A DNA stretch of 64,000 nucleotides from assembly GCF_900638585.1 (NCBI RefSeq), contig NZ_LR134523.1, positions 391,001-455,000 on the forward strand. Direction: 5' to 3'. The position numbers and the translations under genes are program-made. The stretch's first letter is position 1. The number at the start of each line of letters is the position of its first letter. Shown here piece by piece: positions 60,986 through 64,000 of this stretch. The notes beneath the pieces were generated by a model that made no database searches, was not told the DNA's origin, and saw nothing but the letters and a program-made list of their open reading frames with translations. This stretch comes from Aedoeadaptatus ivorii (GTDB taxonomy: Bacteria; Bacillota; Clostridia; Tissierellales; Peptoniphilaceae).

Positions 60986-61258
60986 ATGGAAATCAAGCAA
61001 ACCAAAAATAGATTCTATGTTGGGGAGGCGGATCGCCCCACTGCACATCTGGACTACCGCGAGATCGACGAACACACCGTCGAGGCGTATCACACCGTGG
61101 TGCGGCCGGAGCTGCAAGGGCAGGGCATAGCTAAAAAGCTTCTGGACCGTTTAATGGAGTATGTCAAGGCCAACGATTTGAAGGTCGTCGCCAGCTGCTC
61201 CTATGTCGACGTGAAGATGCGCGAAGATGCGGAATACGACAAATATTTGGAAAGATAG
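60986..61258 (+). CDS. Small GNAT-family N-acetyltransferase (NATD1-like)
   Basis: 90 aa. YHTVVRPELQGQGIAKKLLD is the acetyl-CoA-binding motif, and CSYVDVKMREDAEYDKY ends the short domain as in YjdJ/NATD1 proteins. The target is unknown. GGAGG precedes ATG 60986. Confidence 0.85.
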   Translation: MEIKQTKNRFYVGEADRPTAHLDYREIDEHTVEAYHTVVRPELQGQGIAKKLLDRLMEYVKANDLKVVASCSYVDVKMREDAEYDKYLER

Positions 61259-61334
61259 TCAACAACGCGGCGCTGTGTTTGTAAATGCGGCATAAGCAAC
61301 TTTTACAGAATTCTAAAAAGCGATGAATCGTCTC

Positions 61335-61363
61335 TTGACACCCCTATGTGCCGCTAGTATAAT
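61335..61363 (+). promoter_or_regulatory. rRNA operon promoter P1
   Basis: TTGACA (61335-61340), 17-base spacer, TATAAT (61358-61363): perfect consensus. Confidence 0.9.
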
Positions 61364-61437
61364 AATAAAGTCATCTGAACGGCGGGCAAATCCGCCTTCG
61401 GCAGGAAAAAAGAAATCGAGAAGATTTCAATTTTCCA

Positions 61438-61466
61438 TTGACAAGAGTTTACATCCGATGTAAACT
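61438..61466 (+). promoter_or_regulatory. rRNA operon promoter P2 with embedded dyad
   Basis: TTGACA (61438-61443), 17-base spacer, TAAACT (61461-61466). AGTTTACATC-C-GATGTAAACT (61446-61466) is an exact 10-bp inverted repeat that fills the spacer and includes the -10. Confidence 0.8.
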
Positions 61467-61529
61467 GTATAAGTCGTCTCGTGAGAGAAAGCGAGCGTAA
61501 ACAAAACTTAACAAAGTTTTAAAAAGCGC

Positions 61530-61558
61530 TTGACAAAGTCTTTTCGAGAAGATATACT
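61530..61558 (+). promoter_or_regulatory. rRNA operon promoter P3
   Basis: TTGACA (61530-61535), 17-base spacer, TATACT (61553-61558), about 130 bases before the 16S gene. The stretch 61259-61690 holds only these promoters and the processing leader. Confidence 0.88.
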
Positions 61559-61689
61559 AAATAAGCTGCTTCACCGAAGCGGCACATTGAACCAAGTTAA
61601 TTAAATGGTATAAGAGAATAAACCATAACACATCTAAGCTTAAAGCGGAAACACAGTCAGTGAATCCGAGTTAGGCAAACTCAAAAGTT

Positions 61690-63223
<1,534 letters not shown>

Positions 63224-63292
63224 AAAACGGCCCTCGCCTGCGGGCGAGGCGCCATAAAGATGGTTACTTCTCTTATACCTTTAATTATATAT

Positions 63293-63368
63293 GGGGGTGT
63301 AGCTCAGTTGGGAGAGCACCTGCCTTGCAAGCAGGGGGTCAGGAGTTCGAATCTCCTCATCTCCACCA
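63293..63368 (+). tRNA. tRNA-Ala (anticodon TGC)
   Basis: 76 nt with encoded CCA. Acceptor GGGGGTG/CATCTCC, anticodon stem CCTGC/GCAGG with loop CTTGCAA (TGC). It lies in the 16S-23S spacer, its usual place in Firmicutes. Confidence 0.95.
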
Positions 63369-63494
63369 CACATCTTCGGATGTGCATTGAACCTTGACAA
63401 TCACATACACAATCAACGAGAACATCGTAAGAATCAAATCTTCAAATTTTTTAAGATTACAATTTCAACGATTGGATCAAAACAGATCAATTTA

Positions 63495-64000
<506 letters not shown>

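Overview
The window is chromosomal DNA of an anaerobic, low-oxygen-tolerant member of the Firmicutes (Bacillota), probably of the Clostridia/Tissierellia side; Peptoniphilaceae or a relative is my best guess but is not proven from sequence alone. The evidence is the 16S rRNA, CtsR-McsA-McsB-ClpC, SecG and YoaR-type VanW proteins, strong AGGAGG ribosome binding sites, several TTG and GTG starts, and an anaerobe's enzymes: a ferredoxin-linked 2-oxoacid oxidoreductase, hybrid cluster protein, a rubrerythrin-like protein and a membrane pyrophosphatase. The core genome looks GC-rich for this group. The 4.3-6.6 kb island and the IS element are visibly more AT-rich.

Layout. 1-4.1 kb: ABC importer operon (binding protein, two permeases, ATPase) with an alkaline-phosphatase-superfamily hydrolase inside it. 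4.26-6.6 kb: tRNA-Val followed by a 2.25-kb decayed prophage island. The island is bounded by a repeat of the tRNA 3' end and holds a broken phage head-protein gene with a preserved C-terminal toxin-like domain, a possible immunity gene, a possible structured RNA and two small genes. 6.7-10.5 kb (minus strand): P-loop ATPase, 2-oxoacid:ferredoxin oxidoreductase (delta, alpha, beta, gamma) and a rubrerythrin-like gene. 10.7-14 kb: unknown basic protein, Crp/Fnr regulator and hcp with an FNR-type operator at about -41.5, then a guanylate-kinase-like gene. 14.1-20.7 kb: lower glycolysis cluster gapA-pgk-tpiA-gpmI-eno, then sixA-like and glyoxalase-like genes. 20.9-29 kb: murA, a dipeptide/oligopeptide importer and a gamma-glutamyltransferase-like enzyme. 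29.2-37.7 kb: secG, hppA, ctsR-mcsA-mcsB-clpC-radA and a small membrane protein. 37.8-45.1 kb: ribosomal protein L25, DegV, a lipoprotein with a duplicated domain, rodA, queG, nth and a VanW protein. 45.3-57.7 kb: rpoB-rpoC, bioY, rpsL-rpsG-fusA-tuf. 57.7-59.7 kb: a repeat family interrupted by a frameshifted IS3-family element. 59.8-64 kb: LCP-family protein, GNAT protein, then an rRNA operon with three consensus promoters, 16S, tRNA-Ala and the start of 23S.

How it works together. Peptides or amino acids enter through the Dpp-type importer. Branched-chain 2-oxoacids are probably oxidised to acyl-CoA by the ferredoxin enzyme. The glycolytic block supplies ATP, and the sodium/proton-pumping pyrophosphatase recovers energy from PPi. 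Hcp with its regulator answers nitrosative stress, and CtsR/McsB/ClpC handles protein quality control. The translation and transcription genes show several 5'-leader hairpins that suggest attenuation. The most unusual parts are the tRNA-Val island with its toxin/immunity-like pair and possible RNA, the 32-bp palindrome inside the bioY promoter, and the dyad inside the second rRNA promoter.
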